A DNA stretch of 64,000 nucleotides from Bacteroidota bacterium (GTDB lineage: Bacteria > Bacteroidota > Bacteroidia > AKYH767-A > OLB10). The translations under genes and the position numbers were made by a program. Under the pieces are notes generated by a model that saw only the letters and a program-made list of their open reading frames with translations, did no database searches and was not told the DNA's origin. The stretch is from the NCBI GenBank assembly GCA_016714005.1, contig JADJOA010000008.1, forward strand, positions 182,855 through 246,854, given 5' to 3'. Each line of letters opens with the position of its first letter. Position 1 is the first letter of the stretch. Below are positions 10,014-19,346 of this stretch, in pieces.

Positions 10014-10522
10014 CTAAAACAGATTGAGGATATGGGTCAGCATTAGGAAGTGTTGAATCGCCAGGGCAATACTGAAATTAAACGTAGTCATTAAGGTAGA
10101 ATCAACTTGCAAAACAGTATCAATCTTTTCGTAGTCGTAAACGTTCATGGTTATTAAGGAATCAAAACCGTAAACTTTGTAAGGGCTTGTTAATGTGTAT
10201 AGCAAAGGCAACTGGGCAGGGTCAACATTATCAAACTTAGTTGACTGGTAAAACCGTTTCCTGTTGTATCGGGATCGTGAAATAATGTATAGAATAGCTC
10301 AGGAAATTTTAGAGAATCTGTGTAAATAGAATCCCACTCAAAACCACTTGGCGCCAGCGCAGGGTACTGGTCAAGCTGAATTGCATTTACATACACTTCC
10401 GTTTTTACTCCGAAATATTCCGATTCTTCCAGGAGCGGATTATTATAATCCTTCTGACATGCGTAAAAAAATATTGCACAAGCAAAAAGAGAGACAAATA
10501 TTAAAAGTCGTTTTAAAGACAT
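10014..10522 (-). CDS. Hypothetical lipoprotein, frameshifted
   Basis: The protein starts MSLKRLLIFVSLFACAIFFY followed by ACQKD, so Cys22 is a lipobox Cys, and it is probably anchored in the outer membrane. After PDTTGNGF a shift near 10250 moves to the frame QSTKFDNVDPAQLPLLYTLT, which continues to the C-terminus at 10014 (TFNFSIALAIQHFLMLTHIL). Joined, it has about 170 residues. I do not recognise a family. It is convergent with the DAO oxidoreductase. Confidence 0.6.
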
Positions 10523-10576
10523 TTTTAAATTTTATATTGTAAACTTGTTTAATTAAAAAATTATTGCCGAAAGTAA

Positions 10577-12040
10577 TTATTTAAAATCAAGAGATGCCGC
10601 TATTGTCTTTTTGGCAATTCGTCCATAAACAATTTTACGGTTGTGATCAAGGGCATACATATTATTTAAATCAAGAAATGTCCTTTTCTTTTCAATAATA
10701 TCCGGTAAGTTCTTATTGTAAATTATACGCATTGTTTTGTCCATTATCACTTCGTTCAAATTATATTCTGTTTCATCTCTGCCTTCATGGTAGTATATGT
10801 ACAAATCATCACCCTTCATGGCACAACCTGCATTGAGCACGTAATCAAAAATCTCATTACTTGCTCCTTTTCTACTTATAACTGCTTGTTGCGTTTTGCC
10901 TTGGGCATCAACCCTTATAGCAACAATATGATTTGCATAAGTAGTAAAGCCCGGCATTTCCATTTTCATTCCCTGCACAGGTTTGGTGTCTGTGGGTTCG
11001 CGCCTCGTGTTCTCTAATATGGCAACCACATCGCCATTAGCAGAAAACTGAATAGCTGAAATGTATATCCACTCAATGCCTTTAATCTTTTGTAGCATTC
11101 CTCTTTCGTTGCAGGTTAGTAAAACATCATTGGTGTAATCGGCATTTAAAACTTTTTCTTCCTGCAAAGCCATATCAAAAACATTTATCTGCAAAGCCTT
11201 GCTCATGAAACGAGGAGCATCACTAAGCCTTCCTCAATCTGGGTTGAAGTTTTTATATATAACACCGTTTAATGAAACGATATAAATTTTGCCATTATTA
11301 ATCCCGCACCTAAAGGAAGAATTTTGTTGGGAAGATGGTGTCATTTTCTTTTTCTGCTTTTATGCCTTTTGAATCAACAGCAACAACATTATAGTCTTTA
11401 TCTTTTTGAGTAAGCGCGAAAAATTGCCATCAGTAGTAACTGCACCACTTATATACCCATTCATATCAGCATCAATCCTCCAAATTTTTTCCATCTTTTC
11501 ATTGTAAGCAACAACTCCTGATTTATAGATAACAGCAATTGTTTTTTTATCATCAGAAAAAATAAGCTTGTAATACTTCTTTACTTCAAAATCAGGCAAG
11601 CCTGCCGCCTCATCCAAAACAGTTACATCAATAAATTTACCTGTGAGGTCAAAGTTATCACTGCGGCATGTGAGTTTGTCGCCTGATGTGTAAGAATATA
11701 TAAGTCTGATTTTTTTATCAGTCATGATAGTGTTAAAGTAGTTACGAGGAATGTTTCCGAATTTTAATGGTAATGTATCTTTCATCAAAAACTTTTGGTC
11801 ATACCTGAACAAACTAAATTTTAATTTTTTCCATTGTGGAGGTGGCAACAAGGAATCATTGTCTTCTTGAATCATACGGATGTTACTTCCGGCAGAATAG
11901 TGTAATGTACCATCTGAACCTAAATAAGTTTGATAAATTCTATCGGCAATCTTTGGTGATGGCAACCATGTAATATTTTGTGCATTTGAAAAACTGATTA
12001 CTGAAAAAAATGCAATTAATAAAGCTGATTTCTTTTTCAT
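10577..12040 (-). CDS. Secreted hypothetical protein, several frameshifts
   Basis: This is one gene read in pieces. The first piece starts MKKKSALLIAFFSVISFSNA (signal peptide) and runs through WLPSPKIADRIYQTYLG to GAVTTDGNF. A shift near 11415 leads to ALTQKDKDYNVVAVDSKGIK, then a further shift near 11315 to CGINNGKIYIVSLNGVIYK. The last piece, from about 11206, reads MSKALQINVFDMALQEEK to the end. The body consists of repeating beta-strand units with D-G turns, as in beta-propellers. The function is unknown. It lies 32 bases downstream of the amidohydrolase stop codon and may be in the same transcript. Confidence 0.6.
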
Positions 12041-12072
12041 TAAAGTGTGTTTCTGAACCTGTTGTAATTATT

Positions 12073-13701
12073 TTAATAAACTTTTTTTCCGCCAATATAT
12101 GTTGATTGTACTTTTACTTTATGAATATTTTCGGGGGCACATTTCATGATATCGTCCTCTAAAATAACAATGTCAGCAAATTTACCTTTTTCCAAACTTC
12201 CTTTTTCATTCTCTTCAAATGCCGCATAGGCAGCCCAAATAGTCATTGCTTTTAGCGCTTCTTCTCTTGTTAATCCATTTTCGGGTTGGAAACCATTTTC
12301 AGGAAAATTGCTTTTATCTTTCCTGGTTACTGCTGCATAGAAACCGTACAAAGGATTAATGTCTTCAACAGGAAAATCACTTCCATTAGCTACAAAACCA
12401 TTTTGTTGCAAAAGTTTTTTATAGGCATAAGCATACTTAATGCGCTCTGCCCCTACCCTATCTTGCGCCCAGTACATATCGCTGGTGGCATGCGTTGGCT
12501 GCACCGAAGGGATGATTGAATATTTACCAAACAAATCAAAATCATTTGCACTAACAACCCTGGCAATGTTCAATGCGCCAGCGTTTATCATTTTTTCCTG
12601 CTAATTGATTGCCGTAAATATTCGCAAGCGTACGAACAGCGGAATCACCAATACAATGCACGTTCATTTGAAACCCGTATTTGTTGCACTCTTCTGCTGC
12701 CAGCTTAAGTTTGTTATAATCTTGCAATAAAAATCCTTTGTGATTTTTTTATCACTGTAATCGTGCAGCAGGCATGCTCCGCGTGAACCCAAAGCCCCAT
12801 CGCCATAAATTTTAAAACTGCGCACATTCATATAATCAGTTTTATACTTTCCTTTTTCCAGAAAATATTTTTTATTGGCATCCGTATATGCAACCATAGC
12901 ATACATGCGCATATCCAAAACGCCTGCCTTCTGTAATGAGTCAATTAAAAAAATTTCGTCCTTTTCCAAACCAGCATCACAAACGGTAGTAAGACCAACT
13001 GCGAAACAATTTTTCTGCCCTGTCAGCAATGCTTCTGCTTTATACTCATTTGAAAAAGCCGGAATAAATTTCTTAACACTGTCAACCACATTATCAATTA
13101 AAATCCCAGTGAGCTTCCCATCACGCAATTCAACCTCACCTCCATTAACTTTTGTGGCGGTATTTATTCCTGCAATATCTAAGGCTTTCTGATTTACCAA
13201 TATAGCATGTCCATCAATTCGCATTAAATACACTGGAATATCCGGAAATAAAGAATCAAGTGCATGCTTGTCAGGAAATTCTTTCTTTTCCCAATCATTT
13301 TGATCCCACCCTCGGCCAAGAATCCAGCTAAATTTATTGGTTTTAGAATATTCTTTCACACGTTCAATAACTTCCTCAAAAGATTCAGTTCCGAATAAAC
13401 TGCATTTAACCAAATCGGTACTGTAACCATAAAAATGACAATGCGCATCAATAATCCCCGGGTAAACAGGCTTACCTGCTACATCAACAACTTCTTTTGC
13501 TTCGTATTTCTTTGAAAGATCGTTAACCGATACCTCTAAAATTTTTCCATTTGCAATAGCGACTGACGTGGCTTTACTAAAGATTGAATCAACGGTGTAA
13601 ATGTTTCCATTAACAAGTACTAAATCAGCCCCAGGCTTTTTATTACAAGAGCTGAATAATAATGCAGAAGCGAAAACAGCATTTAAGAAAGTGCGAATCA
13701 T
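12073..13701 (-). CDS. Exported amidohydrolase (amidohydrolase family 3, YtcJ-like) lipoprotein, frameshifted
   Basis: This is a metal-dependent hydrolase with an N-terminal lipoprotein signal (ALLFSSC, Cys19). The first metal motif, DAHCHFYG, has His87 and His89. WILGRGWDQNDW and the DGALGSRGACLLHDY segment are typical of the YtcJ-like amidohydrolase 3 family. Shifts near 12735 and 12570 break the frame. The missing bridge reads FQMNVHCIGDSAVRTLANIY, with the metal-ligand His and the GD-A motif, and the last piece (VVSANDFDLFGKYSIIPSVQ, EKGSLEKGKFADIVIL) is the expected C-terminus. The total is about 540 residues, normal for the family. The substrate is unknown. Confidence 0.88.
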
Positions 13702-13787
13702 AAAGTTAACTTTTCGTGGGACGAAGATATAATTTTATGAATGTGAAAATTCAACATGGTTTAAGTCACCGCTTGGCTTAATTATTT

Positions 13788-13806
13788 TTAGGTTAGTCTA
13801 AATTTA
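13788..13806. promoter_or_regulatory. DtxR/MntR-type operator upstream of mntR-mntH
   Basis: The 19 bases TTAGGTTAGTCTAAATTTA match the classic DtxR/IdeR box TTAGGTTAGGCTAACCTAA at 15 of 19 positions. The box lies just upstream of a TAAATTTG -7 box and 27 bases before the mntR start. It would let metal-loaded repressor block transcription of its own operon, which is the known behaviour of the family. Confidence 0.7.
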
Positions 13807-13810
13807 GTTT

Positions 13811-13818
13811 TAAATTTG
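13811..13818 (+). promoter_or_regulatory. Putative -7 promoter box for mntR-mntH
   Basis: TAAATTTG fits the Bacteroidota -7 consensus TAnnTTTG. It ends 14 bases before the mntR ATG, so the leader would be very short. The DtxR-type operator covers the place where the -33 region would be. Confidence 0.5.
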
Positions 13819-13832
13819 TCAAAATTTTAAAG

Positions 13833-14486
13833 ATGCAGTCGGCAACAGAAGAAAATTATTTAAAAGTCATACATCACTTTTCATCAGGAACAAATACAAG
13901 GGTTTTAACCAACCAACTGGCAGAATACTTTAACAGCACTCCCTCATCAGTTACGGATATGCTTGCGAGACTATCAGGAAAAAAATTAGTTAATTACAAA
14001 AAATATTATGGTGTTTCATTAAGTGAAAAGGGGAAAAAGTTGGCGGTGGATATCATAAGAAGGCACAGGTTATGGGAAGTTTTTCTGGCAAAAAAATTAG
14101 GTTTTGCGTGGGATGAAGTACATCCTATTGCAGAAGAAATGGAGCATGTTTCGAGTAATGCGCTTATTGAAAGGTTAGATAAATTTTTAGACTACCCTAA
14201 AATTGATCCTCATGGCGACCCTATTCCAGACAAAAACGGAAATTACAAACCCGTAGTGTTGCAACCTCTCTCAGAATTAAAGGAAGGTGATAAGGCAATA
14301 ATTTCTAAAGTAATAGCAAGTGATGCCACATTGTTAAGTTATTTGAAAGAACACCTGCTTATACCAGGATCAGAAATTAAACTGCTTGCGCTTTACTCTT
14401 TTGACGGTTCTGTTGATTTGATGATAAACAATAAAAAGAAAATACACATCAGTAAAGATGTTGCTCAAAAAATTGTTGTTAAATAA
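13833..14486 (+). CDS. mntR: DtxR/MntR-family metal-dependent transcriptional repressor
   Basis: This is a cytoplasmic metal-sensing repressor of 217 residues, normal length for the long form. The N-terminal winged helix starts ATEENYLKVIHHFSSG and includes STPSSVTDMLARLSGKKLVN (recognition helix) and YYGVSLSEKGKKLA. The dimerisation/metal domain has RRHRLWEVFLAKKLGFAW and HPIAEEMEHVSS with the conserved Glu and His ligands. A C-terminal FeoA/SH3-like domain follows from about residue 145 (LSELKEGDKAIISKV). It is followed 2 bases later by mntH, so it almost certainly regulates Mn (or Fe) uptake. A DtxR box lies in front of it. Confidence 0.93.
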   Translation: MQSATEENYLKVIHHFSSGTNTRVLTNQLAEYFNSTPSSVTDMLARLSGKKLVNYKKYYGVSLSEKGKKLAVDIIRRHRLWEVFLAKKLGFAWDEVHPIAEEMEHVSSNALIERLDKFLDYPKIDPHGDPIPDKNGNYKPVVLQPLSELKEGDKAIISKVIASDATLLSYLKEHLLIPGSEIKLLALYSFDGSVDLMINNKKKIHISKDVAQKIVVK

Positions 14487-14488
14487 CT

Positions 14489-16366
14489 ATGGCAAAAGAA
14501 AAAACATTTACGCCTTCATTGCAGGAAGTTAATGCATCGGTAGATGCAGAAAAGAGGAAAGGCTTTAGAAAATTTTTCGCATTTCTTGGCCCGGCATATT
14601 TAGTGAGTGTAGGTTATATGGATCCCGGCAATTGGGCTACTGACCTTGCGGGTGGAAGTCAATTTGGCTACTCTTTATTATGGGTACTGTTAATGAGCAA
14701 TCTAATTGCCTTGTTGTTGCAAAGTTTAAGTGCACGACTTGGTATTGTAAGAAGCAGAGACCTTGCGCAGGCATCAAGAGAAATGTATCCGGCACCGGTT
14801 AACTTTTGTCTTTATTTCCTTGCCGAAATTGCTATAGCAGCATGCGACCTTGCCGAAGTATTGGGTATGGCAATAGGTCTGCAACTTCTTTTTGGTCTTT
14901 CATTAAATACCGGAGTGCTAATAACAGTTTTAGACACCTTTCTGCTCCTGTTTTTGTTAAATTTTGGAATAAGGAAAATGGAAGCGTTTATTATTTCTCT
15001 TGTATTTATTATTGGATGCGCCTTTTTAACCGAAATGTTTTTTGCTCAACCTGTTCTTGCAGATGTGGCAAAAGGTTTAGTACCTTCTATTCCATCAGAT
15101 ACTGCACTATACATAGCCATTGGAATTATTGGTGCAACGGTAATGCCGCACAATTTATACCTGCACTCATCACTTGTGCAAACAAGAAGATTTGACAGAA
15201 GCGAAAAAGAAATACGCAAAGCCATTAAGTTTAATATTATTGATTCTGCCATTGCATTAAACCTGGCGTTTTTTGTTAATGCTGCCATTTTAATTTTAGC
15301 AGCAAGTGTTTTTTATAAAAACGGATTGTTTGAGTGGCAGAGATACAAGATGCACACAAGTTGCTTGCACCCATGCTTGGAACCGAATGGGCATCTATAC
15401 TTTTTTGCGGTTGCCTTAATAGCAGCTGGGCAAAGCATCACCATAACCGGCACACTTGCAGGCCAAATAGTAATGGAGGGTTATTTGAATTTGCGCATTG
15501 CACCCTGGATACGAAGATTGCTTACCCGTTTAATTGCTATAACCCCTGCTCTTATTGCCATTAACTTTTATGGTGAAGACAGTACTGGAGATTTATTGGT
15601 GCTTAGCCAGGTTATATTGAGTATGCAATTAGGCTTTGCCATTATTCCGCTTATACATTTTGTAAGTGATAAGAAACGCATGAAAAATTTTGTAATACCG
15701 GGCTACGTTAAATTATTGGCTTGGCTTAGCGCATTAGTTATCGTTTCACTTAATGTTAAATTAGTAATTGAACAATTGTTCTCCTTTTTAAGTAATGATG
15801 CCTTTGGCGTTGTCGCCAAAGGCGCTGCGGTGCTGGTTGCCATTGGGGCAGCATTATTAATGGTTGTAGCAATTGTTTATCCTTTCTTAAAAAATAAAAA
15901 AGAAACATCAGACACCCTACTACATGGTAGTAAGGTGGAGTTTGTGCCTGAAGCAATTACCTCATATAATAAAGTTGCCATAGCCGTGGATTTTTCTGGA
16001 TCCGATCAAAAAACAATTAACCATGCAATAATGCTTGGTGGAACTAAAGCGCGTTATCTTTTAATACACGTGGTGGAATCGGCAGGTGCTTTTGTTTTTG
16101 GTAAGGATGTACGCGACTTTGAATCTACAAGCGATAATGAAAACTTAAAGCGGTATGAGGAGCAGTTAAATGAAATGGGATACTCTTTTGAAAGAATGAT
16201 TGGATATGGAGATCCTAAACATGCAATTCCAACAATTGTAAATGCATACCAGGCAGATTTACTGGTGATGGGTGCTCACGGACACAAAACATTTAAGGAT
16301 ATGATATTTGGAACCACAGTGGATTCTGTACGTCATAAAACAAATGTGCCGGTTTTAATTGTTTAA
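14489..16366 (+). CDS. mntH: Nramp divalent metal transporter fused to a universal stress protein domain, double frameshift
   Basis: This is an inner-membrane proton-coupled Mn2+/Fe2+ importer. TM1 carries the metal-binding DPGNW motif (GYMDPGNWATDLAGGSQFGY) and TM6 the MPHNLYLHSSLVQ motif. About 11 hydrophobic segments run to residue 475. The last 145 residues are a UspA domain (YNKVAIAVDFSGSDQKTINH, ending GAHGHKTFKDMIFGTTVDSV and PVLIV), with the G-x-H-G nucleotide-binding signature. Between 15334 and 15401 the frame is wrong. One G is missing after GAG and one T is extra in a T6 run, so 24 residues read as nonsense, while the correct frame gives VAEIQDAHKLLAPMLGTEWA. It forms an operon with mntR (2-base gap). 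Confidence 0.93.
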   Translation: MAKEKTFTPSLQEVNASVDAEKRKGFRKFFAFLGPAYLVSVGYMDPGNWATDLAGGSQFGYSLLWVLLMSNLIALLLQSLSARLGIVRSRDLAQASREMYPAPVNFCLYFLAEIAIAACDLAEVLGMAIGLQLLFGLSLNTGVLITVLDTFLLLFLLNFGIRKMEAFIISLVFIIGCAFLTEMFFAQPVLADVAKGLVPSIPSDTALYIAIGIIGATVMPHNLYLHSSLVQTRRFDRSEKEIRKAIKFNIIDSAIALNLAFFVNAAILILAASVFYKNGLFEWQRYKMHTSCLHPCLEPNGHLYFFAVALIAAGQSITITGTLAGQIVMEGYLNLRIAPWIRRLLTRLIAITPALIAINFYGEDSTGDLLVLSQVILSMQLGFAIIPLIHFVSDKKRMKNFVIPGYVKLLAWLSALVIVSLNVKLVIEQLFSFLSNDAFGVVAKGAAVLVAIGAALLMVVAIVYPFLKNKKETSDTLLHGSKVEFVPEAITSYNKVAIAVDFSGSDQKTINHAIMLGGTKARYLLIHVVESAGAFVFGKDVRDFESTSDNENLKRYEEQLNEMGYSFERMIGYGDPKHAIPTIVNAYQADLLVMGAHGHKTFKDMIFGTTVDSVRHKTNVPVLIV

Positions 16367-16368
16367 GG

Positions 16369-17346
16369 CTATTTCTTCTCTAACAAAAACATTAAGTCGG
16401 GAGATGCCGTAATTTTCATTCCTAAAAACTTTTGAACTTTTCCGGCAGCTAAAAATACTCTTCTACCAATGATGCGTTTCCAGTCCAGTGCAAAAGGAGT
16501 TGGGTATGCATAGTAATGTCCTACATACAAATGCCATATTGGAATATCAATTGGCAATGGCAATACAAGTTTTTTTATTTTAAATCCGCAAGACTCTGCC
16601 ATTTTTTTCATTGTTGCTGGTGTGTAATGTACAACGTGTTCAAAAGAGTTGAAAATATCATGTTGCGCAAGCCTGCCTGCAACTTTTGCCATTTTTAGTT
16701 TTAATAAATTGTACTCGGCATTGGGCACCTTAATACAAACAAGCCCGTCATCTTTTAAAACACGCTTGGCTTCATTTAAAATATTTTGAGGTTGTGTTAC
16801 GTGCTCAAATACATCAATTAATGTAACTACATCAAAATGCTTATCATGAAATTGTGCTTCTTCAAAAAAACTGTTTGTTACTTTCAAATTAAATTCTTTG
16901 CGCGAAATTTCAGCAAGCGATGGCGATGGCTCTACACCTTCTGCATCAAAACCTAATGCCACTGCCTTACGAAGAAAAAAACCTGCATTACTACCTACAT
17001 CCAATAACTTGCTATTAGGCTTAAACTTTTTTACTTCTTCTAACTCAAAAATATAATTCTTATCGCGGTGGTGATCCTTTTTTCCTTTAAAAACCAATCG
17101 TGCTTCGCTGTAAAAAACATCTGCCTGTCCAAAATAATTTTGTTCAGTATCTTTTGGGCGTGGGCTTGTGTAAACAAGCCCGCATTGTTTCAAACACACG
17201 TTCCTAAATTGCCGCGTTCAGTATATACAAGATCGCGATTGTTGCTTCCACAAAAAGACAATTTACTTCTTCAACTTCATTCTTCTCATAAAAATCTTTT
17301 GGGTGCCTCCGTGTATGTAATCTTCCTTGGGTATAATGTATTGCAT
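16369..17346 (-). CDS. Class I SAM-dependent methyltransferase with N-terminal zinc-ribbon-like segment, frameshifted
   Basis: This is a methyltransferase of the Methyltransf_11/23 type. Motif I is LLDVGSNAGFFLRKAVALGF, with the acidic end of strand 2 in GVEPSPSLAE, motif II FDVVTLIDVFEHVTQP and motif III DGLVCIKVPN. Reading from ATG 17346 gives MQYIIPKEDYIHGGTQKIFM, then a shift near 17265 to EVNCLFCGSNNRDLVYTERG and another near 17200 to CLKQCGLVYTSPRP. The CxxC...C pattern is the zinc-ribbon head often fused to methyltransferases that act on surface sugars or lipids. The exact substrate is unknown. It converges with mntH, with 2 bases between them. Confidence 0.82.
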
Positions 17347-17436
17347 AGTGTTTTATTAAGGCTGTAAAGGTATTAAAGGGAAAGGAGGTTCCTATGTTCC
17401 GGAAAATGTTTTATGTTGGGTGTTTCGTTTTTCCTG

Positions 17437-18384
17437 TTATTCAACAAAAAACTTTTCTGTAAAAAATGCTTCATCTGTTTTAAGGATAGCTACGTACAGG
17501 CCCATATTCCAGTCGTTGGTTTGAACTATTGCGATATTTTTCCTTCAGTTAATCTCAGTTTTTGTTGTTTTATTTCCTTACCACTCATATCATAAATAGC
17601 AAGCAGTGCATTGGCATTTTTAAATGCGTTTACTTCTACATATACTTCGTTTATTGAAAAACGATTTGCAAGCGTAAAAGAATAATTTTGGGCTGATGTT
17701 AATGGTCTTTGCAAATTGTCCTCATCATTAGACTGAATGGCAGGAGGCACAGTATAGGTTACGACTAACTTAGGTCTAAGCGATGCCGTAGGGTGATCGC
17801 TGGATGCAAAAATAATTTTACGGAACTTGGCTTCTGTTTGCACACGAAATTGCATGCCAAAATTTTGAGATGGATTACTTACCCAATACTGAACAAATGT
17901 TTTTACATTAATATTCGTAAAATTTTGTGTTGATGATGTAGTTGCTCCAAGTGAAATTTGTCCGATGGTGGTAACCGTTGGCTGATTGTTCGAGTAACGC
18001 CATATTCACTCCATGCAGATGTTACCCTTCGTAAATAACTTGTGTTAGGAGTAAAAAAGTATTAAAGTGCCTGCCTTCCGGGCTTGAGGTATTATGGTAG
18101 AGACTTAATCTTGCATCTGTAATTACAGCATTTGTGGGTATACTGCCTAAATCAAATTGAATAAGCGAGCGCACGTTTGATGAACTACCACCATTGGTCC
18201 AGCCTATAGCATCAAAATCTTGCTTGCCACCATAATTGCTGTTTTGATAACCACAAGGTACGCAGCTAAAAACTTCGGCATCTTTACCAGCCGTTGCATC
18301 TGGTTGAAGTGTAAGAGTTGTTTGTGCATTGGCAACATTCATTAACATAAATGCTGCACTTAAGGATAATAACTTTATATACAT
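17437..18384 (-). CDS. Type IX-secreted DNRLRE-domain protein, frameshifted
   Basis: The protein starts MYIKLLSLSAAFMLMNVANA (signal peptide). A DNRLRE/CBM96-like domain follows: LTLQPDATAGKDAEVFSC, then NVRSLIQFDLGSIPTNAVIT and DARLSLYHN. Several shifts lie between about 17860 and 18060 and one near 17530. The C-terminal piece has LRPKLVVTYTVP (end of the domain) and then a type IX sorting domain (NEVYVEVNAFKNANALLAIY, DMSGKEIKQQKL). In the next frame this ends NMGLYVAILKTDEAFFTEKF with stop at 17437. It is probably secreted through the Por system and either anchored on the cell surface or released. Confidence 0.78.
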
Positions 18385-18598
18385 AGTTTTAATTTTAGGT
18401 AACTTTATAGTACTGATCTTTATAGATCCAATGTAATTTGAACATAACAAATTTAAAACGAATCTCCATTTACATTACATATAAACTCAATGTCTTTTAA
18501 ACAGGGAGTTGTTAAGGAAACAATCCTTTTTTTGAGCTACTTCACTATTAAGTTTGCTTTAAACAAAAAACCAATACCTACTTTTATCGTCATTAATT

Positions 18599-19289
18599 AT
18601 GAAACAAAAACTCATACTACTGCACGGTGCTTTGGGCGATGCATCTATGTTTAATGGCTTAATAAAACTTCTTGAAAAGGATTTTAAAATTTTCTCTTTC
18701 AACTTTAGCGGGCATGCGAAAAAGATTTTACTGACAAAAATTTCTCCATACAACTCTTTGCCGATGAACTTGAAGAATTTATTTTGGCAAATAATATTGG
18801 CGCTGCAAATATTTTTGGGTACAGCATGGGAGGCTACGTAGCATTGTGGTTAGCAAGATTTAAGCCCCACCTTGTGCAATTTGTTTTTACACTTGCAACT
18901 AAACTAAACTGGAATGAGGAAACATCTGCCAAAGAAAATAGAATGCTTAATGCAAATAAAATGGAAGAAAAAAATTCCGGCTTATGCGTTACTATTAAAA
19001 GAAAGACATGGTGATTACTGGAAAAAAACCGTAACGCAAACGGCTGAACTCATTTTTACAGCTCGGCAAATATCATTTAGTTGATGATGATTTTAAAAGA
19101 ATAAAAGCGCGCGTACATTTTTCTATTGGTGATAAGGATACTATGGTTACAAAAGAAGAAACTTTACATGTTCAATCATTAATTGAACACAGCAGTTATA
19201 GCGTATTAGAAAATACGCAACATGCTTTTGAGAAAGTTGATGACGGGGTTGTGGCAACCGAGATAGTTAAAGTACTTCACGGGAACTAA
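18599..19289 (+). CDS. Alpha/beta hydrolase, frameshifted
   Basis: This is a small serine hydrolase of about 230 residues. The oxyanion HG motif is in LILLHGALGDASMFNGLIKL, the nucleophile elbow in IFGYSMGGYVALWLARFKP (GYSMGG), the acid in HFSIGDKDTMV and the catalytic His in ENTQHAFEKVDDG. Four frame pieces must be joined, with shifts near 18715, 18985 and 19065. All three catalytic residues survive, so the gene is probably intact in the cell. The substrate is unknown. No neighbour suggests one, and it is the only plus-strand gene in this stretch. Confidence 0.8.
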
Positions 19290-19346
19290 AAGCATGTTCT
19301 TGACTAAACTTTTATGCGCTAAGAATTATTGGTTCTCACCTTTTCT

